From assembly GCA_023444705.1 (NCBI GenBank), contig JAEXMB010000095.1, positions 12,697-76,696 on the forward strand: DNA of 64,000 nucleotides. The letters are read 5' to 3'. Under the pieces are notes generated by a model. The model was not told the origin of the DNA and did not search any database. It saw only the letters and a program-made list of their open reading frames with translations. Origin of the DNA: Pseudomonadota bacterium (lineage in GTDB: Bacteria > Pseudomonadota > Alphaproteobacteria > Micavibrionales > UBA2020). A program made the translations under genes and the position numbers. How positions within the stretch are numbered: position 1 is the stretch's first letter; every line of letters begins with the position of its first letter. Positions 44,857 through 53,461 of this stretch are shown one piece after another.

Positions 44857-46329
44857 ATGTCCAAACCCAGTGCCACCCCTGTATCCACCGCCATCACCAC
44901 GCCCGTCACCAATCCCGCGACCGGTGAAAAACTGTATGATGTGATCCATGCGCTGCCGACCGAAGTCGATGCCGCCGTCGCGCGCGCCAAAAAAGCCTTC
45001 CAGGGCTGGAGCCGCGAAACCCCGCTGAAGCGCTCGCGCGTCATGTTCCGTTTCCTTGAGTTGCTCAACCGTCACCGCGACGAGCTGGCGGGCATCATCA
45101 CCCGCGAACACGGCAAGACGATCGAAGACGCGCACGGCGAAGTACAGCGCGGCCTTGAGGTTGTCGAGTTCGTTTGCGGCATGCCGCATCTGCTCAAGGG
45201 CGAGTTCACCGAAAACGTCGGCACCGGTGTCGATGGTTACACCGTGCGCCAGCCGCTGGGTATCGTTGCGGGCATCACGCCTTTCAACTTCCCCGCCATG
45301 ATCCCGCTGTGGCTGTTCCCCGTGGCTGTTGGTTGCGGCAACTGCTTTATCCTCAAGCCGTCGGAAGTCGATCCGGGTGCGGGCGAATTCATCAAGCGCC
45401 TGTTCGAGGAAGCGGGCGCGCCCGAAGGTGTCCTGCAAGTCGTCAACGGCGGCAAGGATGTGGTTGACGCCATCCTTCATCACCCCGATATCGCGGCGGT
45501 CAGCTTCGTCGGCTCGACCCCCGTTGCGCAATACGTTCACCAGACCGCCAGCCAGAACGGCAAGCGTGTGCAGGCGCTGGGCGGTGCGAAAAACCACATG
45601 GTCATTATGCCCGACGCGCCGATGGAGCAAGTCGTCGAAGCGCTGATGGGTGCGGCGTATGGTTCGGCCGGCGAGCGTTGCATGGCAATTTCCGTCGCTG
45701 TTCCCGTCGGCAAAGAGACCGCCGACCGCCTGATCGCCGCGCTGAAAGAGCGTGTCAATACCATCAAGATCGGCCCCGGTACTGAAAAGGGCATGGATAT
45801 GGGCCCGCTGGTCAGCCGCAGGCATCTTGATAAGGTCTGCGCCTATGTCGAAGCCGGCACCAAAGAAGGCGCGACCCTTGTGGTCGATGGCCGCGAGGCG
45901 CCCGTGGCGAAAGAAGGCAAGGGCTATTTCCTCGGCGGTTGCCTGTTTGACAATGTCACGCCGGATATGAAGATCTATCAGGAAGAAATCTTTGGCCCCG
46001 TGCTGTCGGTGGTGCGCGCGGACAGCTACGCCGATGCGTGCAAGCTGGTCGACGAACATCCGTTTGGCAACGGCGTTGCGATCTTCACCCGTGATGGCGG
46101 CGTGGCGCGCGACTTCGCGCAGCGCATCCAGACCGGCATGGTCGGCATCAATGTGCCGATCCCCGTGCCGATGGCCTTCCACAGCTTCGGCGGCTGGAAG
46201 CGTTCGCTGTTCGGAGATGTGCATATGTACGGCGTCGAAGGTGTGCGCTTTTACACCCGCATGAAGGCCGTGACCGCGCGCTGGCCCGAAAGCGTGCAGG
46301 CCGAATTCACCATGCCGGTATCGAAGTAA
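44857..46329 (+). CDS. mmsA: CoA-acylating methylmalonate-semialdehyde dehydrogenase
   Basis: A 490-residue aldehyde dehydrogenase that converts (methyl)malonate semialdehyde, NAD and CoA to propionyl- or acetyl-CoA in valine, thymine and inositol breakdown. [31 protein letters not shown] and the nucleophile [10 protein letters not shown] (Cys near 284) match MmsA. The usual general-base Glu is replaced in [14 protein letters not shown], as in CoA-dependent members. GGAGG lies 8 bases before the ATG. rlmE follows after 4 bases. Confidence 0.94.
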   Translation: MSKPSATPVSTAITTPVTNPATGEKLYDVIHALPTEVDAAVARAKKAFQGWSRETPLKRSRVMFRFLELLNRHRDELAGIITREHGKTIEDAHGEVQRGLEVVEFVCGMPHLLKGEFTENVGTGVDGYTVRQPLGIVAGITPFNFPAMIPLWLFPVAVGCGNCFILKPSEVDPGAGEFIKRLFEEAGAPEGVLQVVNGGKDVVDAILHHPDIAAVSFVGSTPVAQYVHQTASQNGKRVQALGGAKNHMVIMPDAPMEQVVEALMGAAYGSAGERCMAISVAVPVGKETADRLIAALKERVNTIKIGPGTEKGMDMGPLVSRRHLDKVCAYVEAGTKEGATLVVDGREAPVAKEGKGYFLGGCLFDNVTPDMKIYQEEIFGPVLSVVRADSYADACKLVDEHPFGNGVAIFTRDGGVARDFAQRIQTGMVGINVPIPVPMAFHSFGGWKRSLFGDVHMYGVEGVRFYTRMKAVTARWPESVQAEFTMPVSK

Positions 46330-46333
46330 GCTG

Positions 46334-47089
46334 ATGACCGACAAGAAACCGCCGAAAAAACCTGCGGGTAAAAAGCCCGCAGGCAAGGCCTCCACCATCA
46401 AGAGCAGCAGTCCGAACGGTGGTCCGCGCGGCTTGCAAAAAACCGTGCGCGTCAAGACTCGCGCCAAGCGCAGCATTTCATCATCGCGCTGGCTGGAACG
46501 CCAGCTCAACGATCCTTACGTCGCGGCAGCCAAGGCGGAAGGCATGCGCAGCCGCGCGGCCTACAAGCTGATCCAGATGAACGAGGAGCTTGATTTCCTC
46601 AAAGCGGGGCAGAAGGTCATCGACCTCGGCGCGGCCCCCGGTGGCTGGACGCAGATCGCGGTCGAGATCGTCCGCCCTGCGGCAACTGGCGGCAAGGTCG
46701 TGGCGATTGATTACCTCAATATGGTCGACATCCCCGAAAGCACCTTTATCCAGATGGACTTTATGGATAACGACGCGCCGCAAAAGCTTATCGACGCTAT
46801 TGGCGGCACCGCCGACGTCGTGCTGTCAGACATGGCGCCGCCGACCATCGGCCATAAAAAGACCGATCACCTGCGCGTGATGGGTCTGGTCGAGGCCGCA
46901 TATGAATTCGCGTGTGAAATCCTCACGCCCGGCGGCGTCTTCCTGTCCAAGGTCTTCATGGGCGGGACGGAGAAGGATTTACTTAACGCGATGAAAAAAG
47001 ACTTCACCAAGGTCAAGCACATCAAACCCCACGCATCACGCGCCGACAGTTCGGAAATGTATGTTGTGGGCTTGGGTTTTCGCCGCTAA
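46334..47089 (+). CDS. rlmE: 23S rRNA (uridine-2552 2'-O) methyltransferase RlmE/FtsJ
   Basis: A 251-residue FtsJ-fold methyltransferase that matures the 50S A-loop. The K-D-K-E tetrad is visible: RAAYKLIQMNE (Lys), DVVLSDMAPPT (Asp), GVFLSKVFMGG (Lys) and SSEMYVVGLGF (Glu). The SAM site is DLGAAPGGWTQ. About 60 extra basic residues, rich in Lys and Pro, precede the core and probably bind rRNA. Cotranscribed with mmsA. Confidence 0.94.
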   Translation: MTDKKPPKKPAGKKPAGKASTIKSSSPNGGPRGLQKTVRVKTRAKRSISSSRWLERQLNDPYVAAAKAEGMRSRAAYKLIQMNEELDFLKAGQKVIDLGAAPGGWTQIAVEIVRPAATGGKVVAIDYLNMVDIPESTFIQMDFMDNDAPQKLIDAIGGTADVVLSDMAPPTIGHKKTDHLRVMGLVEAAYEFACEILTPGGVFLSKVFMGGTEKDLLNAMKKDFTKVKHIKPHASRADSSEMYVVGLGFRR

Positions 47090-47174
47090 AATCAACGCCC
47101 TAGAGGTTTTTTAGCCTGTTTGCCGCACCGCACGCCATTGCGGGCGCGGCATGACACGGCGCAGGGGTCTGTCC

Positions 47175-48542
47175 ATGAAACGAAATTCCACCATCCGCAC
47201 CGCGCTGGCGTTTGACGACGTGCTGATCGTGCCGTCGGAAACCGGCGTCAAGCCTGCGGATGTGCAGACGCACACACAGCTGACGCGCAACATTTCCCTG
47301 CACCTGCCGCTGGTTGCCGCGCCCTGCGCTCATGTGACCGAAAGCGCGATGGCGATTGCAATCGCCGAGCTTGGCGGCATCGGCGTCATCCACCGTCACA
47401 TGCCGCTTGGCAAGCAGGTGGAGGAAGTGCGCCGCGTAAAACGCCGCCAGGCCCATGTCGTAACCACGCCAATCACCATCTCGCCCGATGCCTCGCTGGC
47501 GGAGGCGATGGATTTGATGGCGACCTATCATGTGTCAGCCCTGCCGGTGATCGAGCAGCCCTCGCGCGCGGTTGCGGGCATCATCACCCGCCGCGACGTC
47601 AACTTTGTCGAGGATGCGGGCCAGCCGGTATCAACCCTGATGTCGCGCGAAGTCGTGACCGCCAAGCCCGGTGTCAGCCCTGACGTGGCGCGCCAGATCA
47701 TGCACAAGCACCGCATCGAAAAACTGGTGGTGGTGGACGAGCAGGGGCGCTGCGCCGGTCTTTTGACGCTCAAGGACATGGACCGCATCGCGCGTTCGCC
47801 CAAGGCCAGCGTGGATGCGCAGGGCCGCCTGCGCGTGGCCGCCGCCGTCGGTACGGGCAAAGAGGCGCTTGACCGCACCATTGCGATGGCCGATGCGGGG
47901 CTTGATGTCGTCTTCATCGACGTTGCCCATGCCCACACGCGCGAGGCGGCGGCGACCATCAGCCAGATCCGCCAGCAACGCGCCACCGACATTCAGGTTA
48001 TCGCAGGCAACGTCGTTACGGCCGAGGCCGCGCGCAGTCTGATCGATGCAGGGGCCGACGCGATCAAAGTCGGCATCGGTGGTGAACCCCACGCACCCAC
48101 GCGCCGCCTGTCGGGCGTTGGCGTGCCGCAATTACAAGCGGTGCTGGACGTGGTCGAGGCTTGCGACATGCAGGACATTCCCGTTCTGGTCGACGGTGGC
48201 CTGATTACCGCCGAGCGTTGCGCCAAGGCGCTGGCAGCGGGCGGCCGCGCACTGGTGCTGGATACGCTGTTTGCAGGGGCGGAGGAATCCCCCGGCCATG
48301 TCGTCTATCATGACGGCAGGCTCTATCGCACGCTTACGCCCAAGGCACCCGTTATCGCGGGGCTGGCCGATGCGTTGCGCCTTGACGAAGGCGACATTGA
48401 TACCTCCACCCCCTATACCGGCCCGGTCGCGCATATGGTGGCGGGGCTGATGACGGGTATCGTCACCGCAATGGCCTATGCGGGTGCGCGCGACATTGCG
48501 CAGTTCCGCAGCAACGCCGAATTTGTGCGTGTGACCGCATGA
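47175..48542 (+). CDS. IMP dehydrogenase homologue with degenerate active site
   Basis: A 455-residue protein with full GuaB architecture: split TIM barrel and two CBS domains (about residues 85-205). Yet catalytic features are lost. The Cys loop GPGSICTT reads GGEPHAPT, with Ala at residue 307 where the nucleophile Cys belongs. The AAMDTVTE block reads APCAHVTE. The phosphate-binding GS after DGG reads DT, and the mobile flap with its Arg-Tyr pair is shortened away. Fold-bearing parts (GGIGVIHRHM, DGGLITAERCAKALAAGG, TPYTGPV) are kept, so it is a maintained pseudoenzyme rather than a decaying gene. AGGGG precedes the ATG at 47175. It overlaps the next methyltransferase gene by 4 bases, the usual guaB-rsmB arrangement. 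Confidence 0.85.
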   Translation: MKRNSTIRTALAFDDVLIVPSETGVKPADVQTHTQLTRNISLHLPLVAAPCAHVTESAMAIAIAELGGIGVIHRHMPLGKQVEEVRRVKRRQAHVVTTPITISPDASLAEAMDLMATYHVSALPVIEQPSRAVAGIITRRDVNFVEDAGQPVSTLMSREVVTAKPGVSPDVARQIMHKHRIEKLVVVDEQGRCAGLLTLKDMDRIARSPKASVDAQGRLRVAAAVGTGKEALDRTIAMADAGLDVVFIDVAHAHTREAAATISQIRQQRATDIQVIAGNVVTAEAARSLIDAGADAIKVGIGGEPHAPTRRLSGVGVPQLQAVLDVVEACDMQDIPVLVDGGLITAERCAKALAAGGRALVLDTLFAGAEESPGHVVYHDGRLYRTLTPKAPVIAGLADALRLDEGDIDTSTPYTGPVAHMVAGLMTGIVTAMAYAGARDIAQFRSNAEFVRVTA

Positions 48543-49840
48543 CGCCCGCAGCACGCATACAGGCGGTCATCGAACTATTTGCCGAAGTCATCGACACGCC
48601 GCGTCCCGCCGATGCGCTGACCTCGGCCTATTTCCGCTCGCGCCGTTTTATCGGATCCAAAGACCGCCAGTCCATCATCACGCGCCTCTACCGCCTGATG
48701 CGCGCCTATTACCGTCTGTCGTGGTGGGTGCGCAAGGCCAACGTCGAAGTCAATGCGCGCACGCTGACCATCGCGGGCCTGATTTTGGACCGCGAGCATA
48801 CGGCGAAATCCATCGGCATGGCTTTTTCGGGTGAGCGCTACGCGCCCGAGCTGCTCAAGCGCGGCGAGATGATGATGGCCGAAATGCTCGAAGGCAAAGA
48901 CCTCGCCCCCCCCGAGATGCCGGAAAGCGTGCGTTGCGAATGCCCGCCCTGGGCCGAGGACAGCCTGCGCAAGGCGCTGGGTGCGCGCTTTGAGGAAGAA
49001 CTCACCGCGATGCTGAGCGCAGCACCTATGGATGTGCGCGTGAATACCGTCAAGGGCAGACGCGACGATGTACTGCGTCAGCTGCAAAAAGAAGGATTCG
49101 AGGCCGAGGCAGGCAAGCATTCCCCCAATGCCATCCGCCTGTTTGGCCGCCCGCATATCGTGCAGCACGAATTGTTCCGCGAGGGCGTGATCGAAATTCA
49201 GGACGAAGGCTCGCAAATGGTCGCCGTGGTGGCCGATGCCAAGCCGGGCGAACAAGTGGCCGATTTTTGTGCAGGTGCCGGCGGCAAGACGCTGGCGCTG
49301 GCCGCCAACATGGCCAACAAAGGTCGCGTGGTGGCGATGGATGTGCTGGGTGGCAGGCTCGAGCGTGCCAAGGAGCGTTTCCGCCGCGCAGGCCTGCACA
49401 ACATCGAAACGCGCGCGCTGACCAGCGAGCGCGACAAATACGTCAAGCGCCATCAGGATCACTTCGACCTCGTGCTGGTCGACGCGCCCTGTTCGGGTAC
49501 GGGTACGTGGCGGCGCGACCCCGACAAACGCTGGCGCCAGCTTGGCCCCGGGCTTGAAACGCTGGTGCCCTTGCAAAAAAGCATTCTTGAAAGTGCCTGC
49601 CGGATGGTCAAGCCGGGCGGGCGTCTGGTCTATGCGACCTGTTCTCTGTTGCCCGATGAAAACGAAGATCAGGTCGCCGCCTTTCTGGCCGCGCATCCGC
49701 AGTTCAAGCGCAGCGGCGACGACCTCAAGATGACGCCTGCCGCGCATAATACCGACGGCTTTTATGCCGCTGTTCTGGTGCGCGACGCCAAAGCGAAAGA
49801 GAAAGAGCCTGCGGCCAAGACAGGGGACGGGGCGCAATGA
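48539..49840 (+). CDS. RsmB/NOP2-family RNA m5C methyltransferase (second paralogue)
   Basis: A 433-residue SAM-dependent methyltransferase. The N-terminal 140 residues are helical but not a clear NusB domain. The catalytic half has DFCAGAGGKTLALA, DAPCSGTGTWRRDPDKRW (motif IV Cys) and ATCSLLPDENEDQ (motif VI Cys), ending in a Lys/Glu-rich tail. Both catalytic Cys are present, so it should be active. The true rsmB is at 39861-41189, which suggests a different RNA target for this one. It is coupled to genes on both sides by ATGA overlaps. Confidence 0.88.
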   Translation: MTPAARIQAVIELFAEVIDTPRPADALTSAYFRSRRFIGSKDRQSIITRLYRLMRAYYRLSWWVRKANVEVNARTLTIAGLILDREHTAKSIGMAFSGERYAPELLKRGEMMMAEMLEGKDLAPPEMPESVRCECPPWAEDSLRKALGARFEEELTAMLSAAPMDVRVNTVKGRRDDVLRQLQKEGFEAEAGKHSPNAIRLFGRPHIVQHELFREGVIEIQDEGSQMVAVVADAKPGEQVADFCAGAGGKTLALAANMANKGRVVAMDVLGGRLERAKERFRRAGLHNIETRALTSERDKYVKRHQDHFDLVLVDAPCSGTGTWRRDPDKRWRQLGPGLETLVPLQKSILESACRMVKPGGRLVYATCSLLPDENEDQVAAFLAAHPQFKRSGDDLKMTPAAHNTDGFYAAVLVRDAKAKEKEPAAKTGDGAQ

Positions 49841-50709
49841 GCGACGCGCGCAAGACGTCAGTGATCGAGCAGGCCGGCGCGCTGGCCAGTTTGCGCGATG
49901 CCCTGCGTCTTGAGGCTGAAAAAGTCGCGCATAGCTATCTGCGCGGCCCGCACGGGCGCAAACGCGCAGGCGCGGGTGAAAAGTTCTGGCAGTTCCGGCC
50001 CTATCATCCGGGCGACGTGCCGCGTGACATCGACTGGCGCCAGACGGCCAAGCGCGACGAGGTCTTTGTGCGTGAACGCGAACATGACGCGGCACAAACG
50101 CTGTGGCTGTGGTGCGACCGTACGGCTTCGATGGATTATAGCGGTTCGGGCAAGATACCGACCAAGTTCGAACGCGCCGAGGTGCTGGCGCTGGCCGCTG
50201 CCGTGCTGGCGCTGGAAGGCGGGGAGCGCGTGGGCGTTCTTGGCACCGGACAGCCCGCACGCAGCCATATCAGCGCGCTGGCGCAACTGCAAAGCCAGCT
50301 TGATGAGGCGCCCGCTCTAGATGCCGGCTTGATGCCCGCAGGCAGCCGCGGCGTCACGCTGCTGGCCAGTGATTTTTATGTCGACACCGCCGTCGTCGAT
50401 GCGGCTTGCGCCAATTTGCGCGCGCGCGAAAGCCGCATCGTGCTGTTGCAGATCTGCGACCGTGGCGAGGAAGACCTGCCCTGGCGCGGGCGCGTGCGCT
50501 TTGAAGATGCCGAAGCAAGTGACGATGCCATGATGATCGACGACGTCGACGCCCTGCGCGCGGCATACCGTGAGAAATTTCAGGCGCACCGCGCCGCATT
50601 GGCCGACATCGCGCAACGTCACGGCGGCGTTCTGCTGGCCGTGCGTACCGACGAAGCGGCAGGCGCTGTTCTGGCGCGCGTGATTGATGCAGTGACGGGG
50701 CAGGGATAG
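49837..50709 (+). CDS. DUF58 domain protein
   Basis: A 290-residue protein of the DUF58 family, a von Willebrand-like fold normally partnered with a MoxR ATPase. The hallmark is the KFWQFRPYHPGDVPRDIDWRQTAKRDEVFVRE region at about residues 48-80. An aspartate-rich metal-site-like segment LWCDRTASMDYSG follows. It is the first of three genes that run through 55576. Its start overlaps the preceding methyltransferase stop. No moxR gene lies next to it, which is unusual. Confidence 0.87.
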   Translation: MSDARKTSVIEQAGALASLRDALRLEAEKVAHSYLRGPHGRKRAGAGEKFWQFRPYHPGDVPRDIDWRQTAKRDEVFVREREHDAAQTLWLWCDRTASMDYSGSGKIPTKFERAEVLALAAAVLALEGGERVGVLGTGQPARSHISALAQLQSQLDEAPALDAGLMPAGSRGVTLLASDFYVDTAVVDAACANLRARESRIVLLQICDRGEEDLPWRGRVRFEDAEASDDAMMIDDVDALRAAYREKFQAHRAALADIAQRHGGVLLAVRTDEAAGAVLARVIDAVTGQG

Positions 50710-50715
50710 CGCGCT

Positions 50716-53460
50716 ATGTTTGGTTCTCTTTCATTCCTGTTTCCCTGGTTGCTGGCGGCACTGGCCATTGTGCCGGCCCTGTGGTGGCTGTTGCGCGTGA
50801 CGCCGCCGCGCCCGCAAGTGGTGCGCTTTCCGGCGTTTTTCCTGTTGCGCGATCTACAGGTCGCCAGCAAGGCGCCGGCACGCACGCCGTGGTGGCTGTT
50901 GCTGTTGCGCTGTTTGCTGGTGGTGTTTTTTATCCTTGCGCTGGCAGAGCCGATTTCGCGCCTGCAATCCGGCGTGCCGGGCCGCCCTGAGGCGCCCGTG
51001 TTGCTGGTCGTCGATAATGGCTGGTCAGCGGCAGTGAACTGGGACAAGCGGCTTGCGCGGATCAAGACCACGCTGGCACCGCTGCAACGCGATGACCGCG
51101 CTGTTTATGTTTTGCCTACTGCGGCAGCGCCCGATGCGGCGCAACCCGCACTGCTTGGCCCTATGACGGCGGCGGCGGCGCAGGAGGTCGTGGCGGGCTT
51201 GCCGCCGCAATCGTGGCCCGCACAACATGGTGCGGCGGCAAAGCTGGTGGAGGGGATGTCTGGTGACAGCTTGCCCGGCTACGCCGTGTTTTTCAGTGAT
51301 GGCAGCAGCCGCAGCGCGATGGATACACAGGAAATGGTTGCGGCAATGGCCGCCACGGGGGCCGCGCTTGAACTGGTTGATGATGACAGCGTCAACCGCC
51401 CGGTCTTGTTGCGCCGTCTTGATGAAACGCCGGGGCAACTGGCCTTTGAGGTCGAGTTGCTCAAGCCGCGCGACCAGCAAACATCCATGATGCTTGTGGC
51501 AACGTCGGACAGCGGCGCGCTGATTGACGAGCTGCGCTTTGCCATCGCGGCGGGCGAGAAGACAACGCGCGTCGACTGGCTGATGGACGAAGGCCTGCGC
51601 GAGAAAGTGGCGCGCATTTCCCTGCGCGATCCGCAAATGGCATCAACCGTCTATCTGACCGATGCGCAATGGCGCCAGCGTCCCGTCGGCATTGTGGCCG
51701 ACAGCGGGCAAAAGGACAATGCAAGCTTCCTCAACGAAGTATACTACCTCAGGCGCGCGCTTGAGGGCGACAGCACGCTGGCGCTTGACAGTGTCGAGAC
51801 GCTGATGGAACAGCAACGCGCGGTGATGATCTGGCCCGACAGCGCGCCGCTGTCAGCGCCGGAGCGCGCCAAGCTGCTGGAATGGGTAGAGCAGGGCGGT
51901 TTCCTGATCCGCTTTGCGGGCCCCACGCTGGCCGCCAATCCCGACGATGCGCTACTGCCCGTCAGCCTGCGCGCGGGCCAGCGCGCGATGGAAGGCGCCC
52001 TGACATGGGAAAAGCCCGTCACGCTGGGCGCGATTGCCGAAAGCAGCCCCTTTTACGGACTTGACGTGCCCGAGGATGTGACGGTCACGCGTCAGGTGCT
52101 GGCCAGTCCCGATCCGGAAACCTTCCAGCGCACGTGGCTGCAACTGGCCGACGGCACGCCGCTGATTACCGGCGGCACGCTTGGCAAGGGCACCATCGCG
52201 CTCATCCACACCACAGCCGGGCCGGACTGGTCGAACTTTTGCTATTCTGGTCTGTATGTCGATGTGTTGCGGCGTATGGTGGCACTGTCGCGTGGCATCA
52301 GCGACTATCGTGCCGCACTGACGCTTGCACCCTTGCAGGTCATGGACGGCTATGGCCGCCTGCAGCCGCCGGCCAGCGGCAGCATCGCCGGCGTGATCGA
52401 CACCAAGGCCGATTACGAACCGTCATCGCGCACGCCGCCCGGCATCTATGGCGACAGCCAGCAGTTTCAGGTTTATACGCTTGGCCAGCATCTCAGTGGT
52501 CTTTACCCACTGCCCAGCCTGTCGCAAAATCTGACGCGCAGCACCTATGGCGCGCAGGGCGAGGATAACTACAAGCCGCTGTTGCTCAAGCTGGCGCTGG
52601 TTCTGCTGGCGGCGGATTTTCTGGCCACCCTGGTGTTGCGCGGATTTATCGCGCTGCCTTCTCTGGCTACGCTGCGCAAGCGTGCGGCGGTTGCCGCATG
52701 TGTCGTGCTGACGCTGGCGGTGTCGCCCGCACAGGCGCAAAACGCACCCGATGATGCGATGCGTGCTTCCAACATCTATCTGGCCTATGTGGAAACGGGC
52801 GATCAGGCGGTCGATCAGCTGAGCCGCAACGGCCTTGAAACCCTTGCGCGCACCCTGACGGCGCGCACCAGCATCCGCGTGTCGGGCGTGGTCGGCGTCG
52901 ATCCTGAAATCGACACGCTTTATACCTATCCGTTCCTCTACTGGCCGATGACGGCAGCGCAGCGCCCGCTCTCGCTGACGGCGGCGCAGATGGTGCAAAG
53001 CTATATGGCGCGTGGCGGCACGGTGGTTTTCGATACGCGCGACCTGCAATTCGGCGATGTCGACGGCCAGACGGTTGGGGTGGAGCGCCTGCGTAACCTG
53101 ACGCAAAGCCTGCAGATTCCGGCACTGGCGCAGGTTGAAAAAGGCCATATCCTGACCAAAAGCTTTTATCTGCTCGACAGCTTCCCCGGTCTTTATGCGG
53201 GGGGCAAACTGTGGGTCGAAAAAGACCCCAATCCCAATTACGATTCCATCACCTCGGTCGTCATCGGCGGCAACGACTGGGCTGCGGCCTGGTCCGACAA
53301 TCCTGCCGATCGCGCGCGCCTGCCGGTCGAGCCGGGCGGGGAGCGCCAGCGCGAAATGGCGCTGCGCTTTGGCATCAATCTGGTCATGGTCACGCTGACG
53401 GGCAATTACAAGGCCGATCAGGTGCATGTTCCCTTTATTCTGCAACGTCTGGGGCAATGA
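50716..53460 (+). CDS. BatA-like membrane protein with DUF4159 domain
   Basis: A 914-residue protein. The N-terminus is a BatA-type double membrane segment (FLFPWLLAALAIVPALWWLL and a second helix near 70). A von Willebrand/GATase-like soluble region occupies about 90-640. A further membrane pair lies near 620-680, and DUF4159 follows from about 690 (SNIYLAYVETGDQAVDQLSRNGLE, then YPFLYWPMTAAQRPLSLTAAQ). Alphaproteobacterial homologues follow DUF58 genes and are loosely tied to aerotolerance or envelope maintenance. Six bases separate it from DUF58. Confidence 0.83.
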   Translation: MFGSLSFLFPWLLAALAIVPALWWLLRVTPPRPQVVRFPAFFLLRDLQVASKAPARTPWWLLLLRCLLVVFFILALAEPISRLQSGVPGRPEAPVLLVVDNGWSAAVNWDKRLARIKTTLAPLQRDDRAVYVLPTAAAPDAAQPALLGPMTAAAAQEVVAGLPPQSWPAQHGAAAKLVEGMSGDSLPGYAVFFSDGSSRSAMDTQEMVAAMAATGAALELVDDDSVNRPVLLRRLDETPGQLAFEVELLKPRDQQTSMMLVATSDSGALIDELRFAIAAGEKTTRVDWLMDEGLREKVARISLRDPQMASTVYLTDAQWRQRPVGIVADSGQKDNASFLNEVYYLRRALEGDSTLALDSVETLMEQQRAVMIWPDSAPLSAPERAKLLEWVEQGGFLIRFAGPTLAANPDDALLPVSLRAGQRAMEGALTWEKPVTLGAIAESSPFYGLDVPEDVTVTRQVLASPDPETFQRTWLQLADGTPLITGGTLGKGTIALIHTTAGPDWSNFCYSGLYVDVLRRMVALSRGISDYRAALTLAPLQVMDGYGRLQPPASGSIAGVIDTKADYEPSSRTPPGIYGDSQQFQVYTLGQHLSGLYPLPSLSQNLTRSTYGAQGEDNYKPLLLKLALVLLAADFLATLVLRGFIALPSLATLRKRAAVAACVVLTLAVSPAQAQNAPDDAMRASNIYLAYVETGDQAVDQLSRNGLETLARTLTARTSIRVSGVVGVDPEIDTLYTYPFLYWPMTAAQRPLSLTAAQMVQSYMARGGTVVFDTRDLQFGDVDGQTVGVERLRNLTQSLQIPALAQVEKGHILTKSFYLLDSFPGLYAGGKLWVEKDPNPNYDSITSVVIGGNDWAAAWSDNPADRARLPVEPGGERQREMALRFGINLVMVTLTGNYKADQVHVPFILQRLGQ

Positions 53461-53461
53461 C

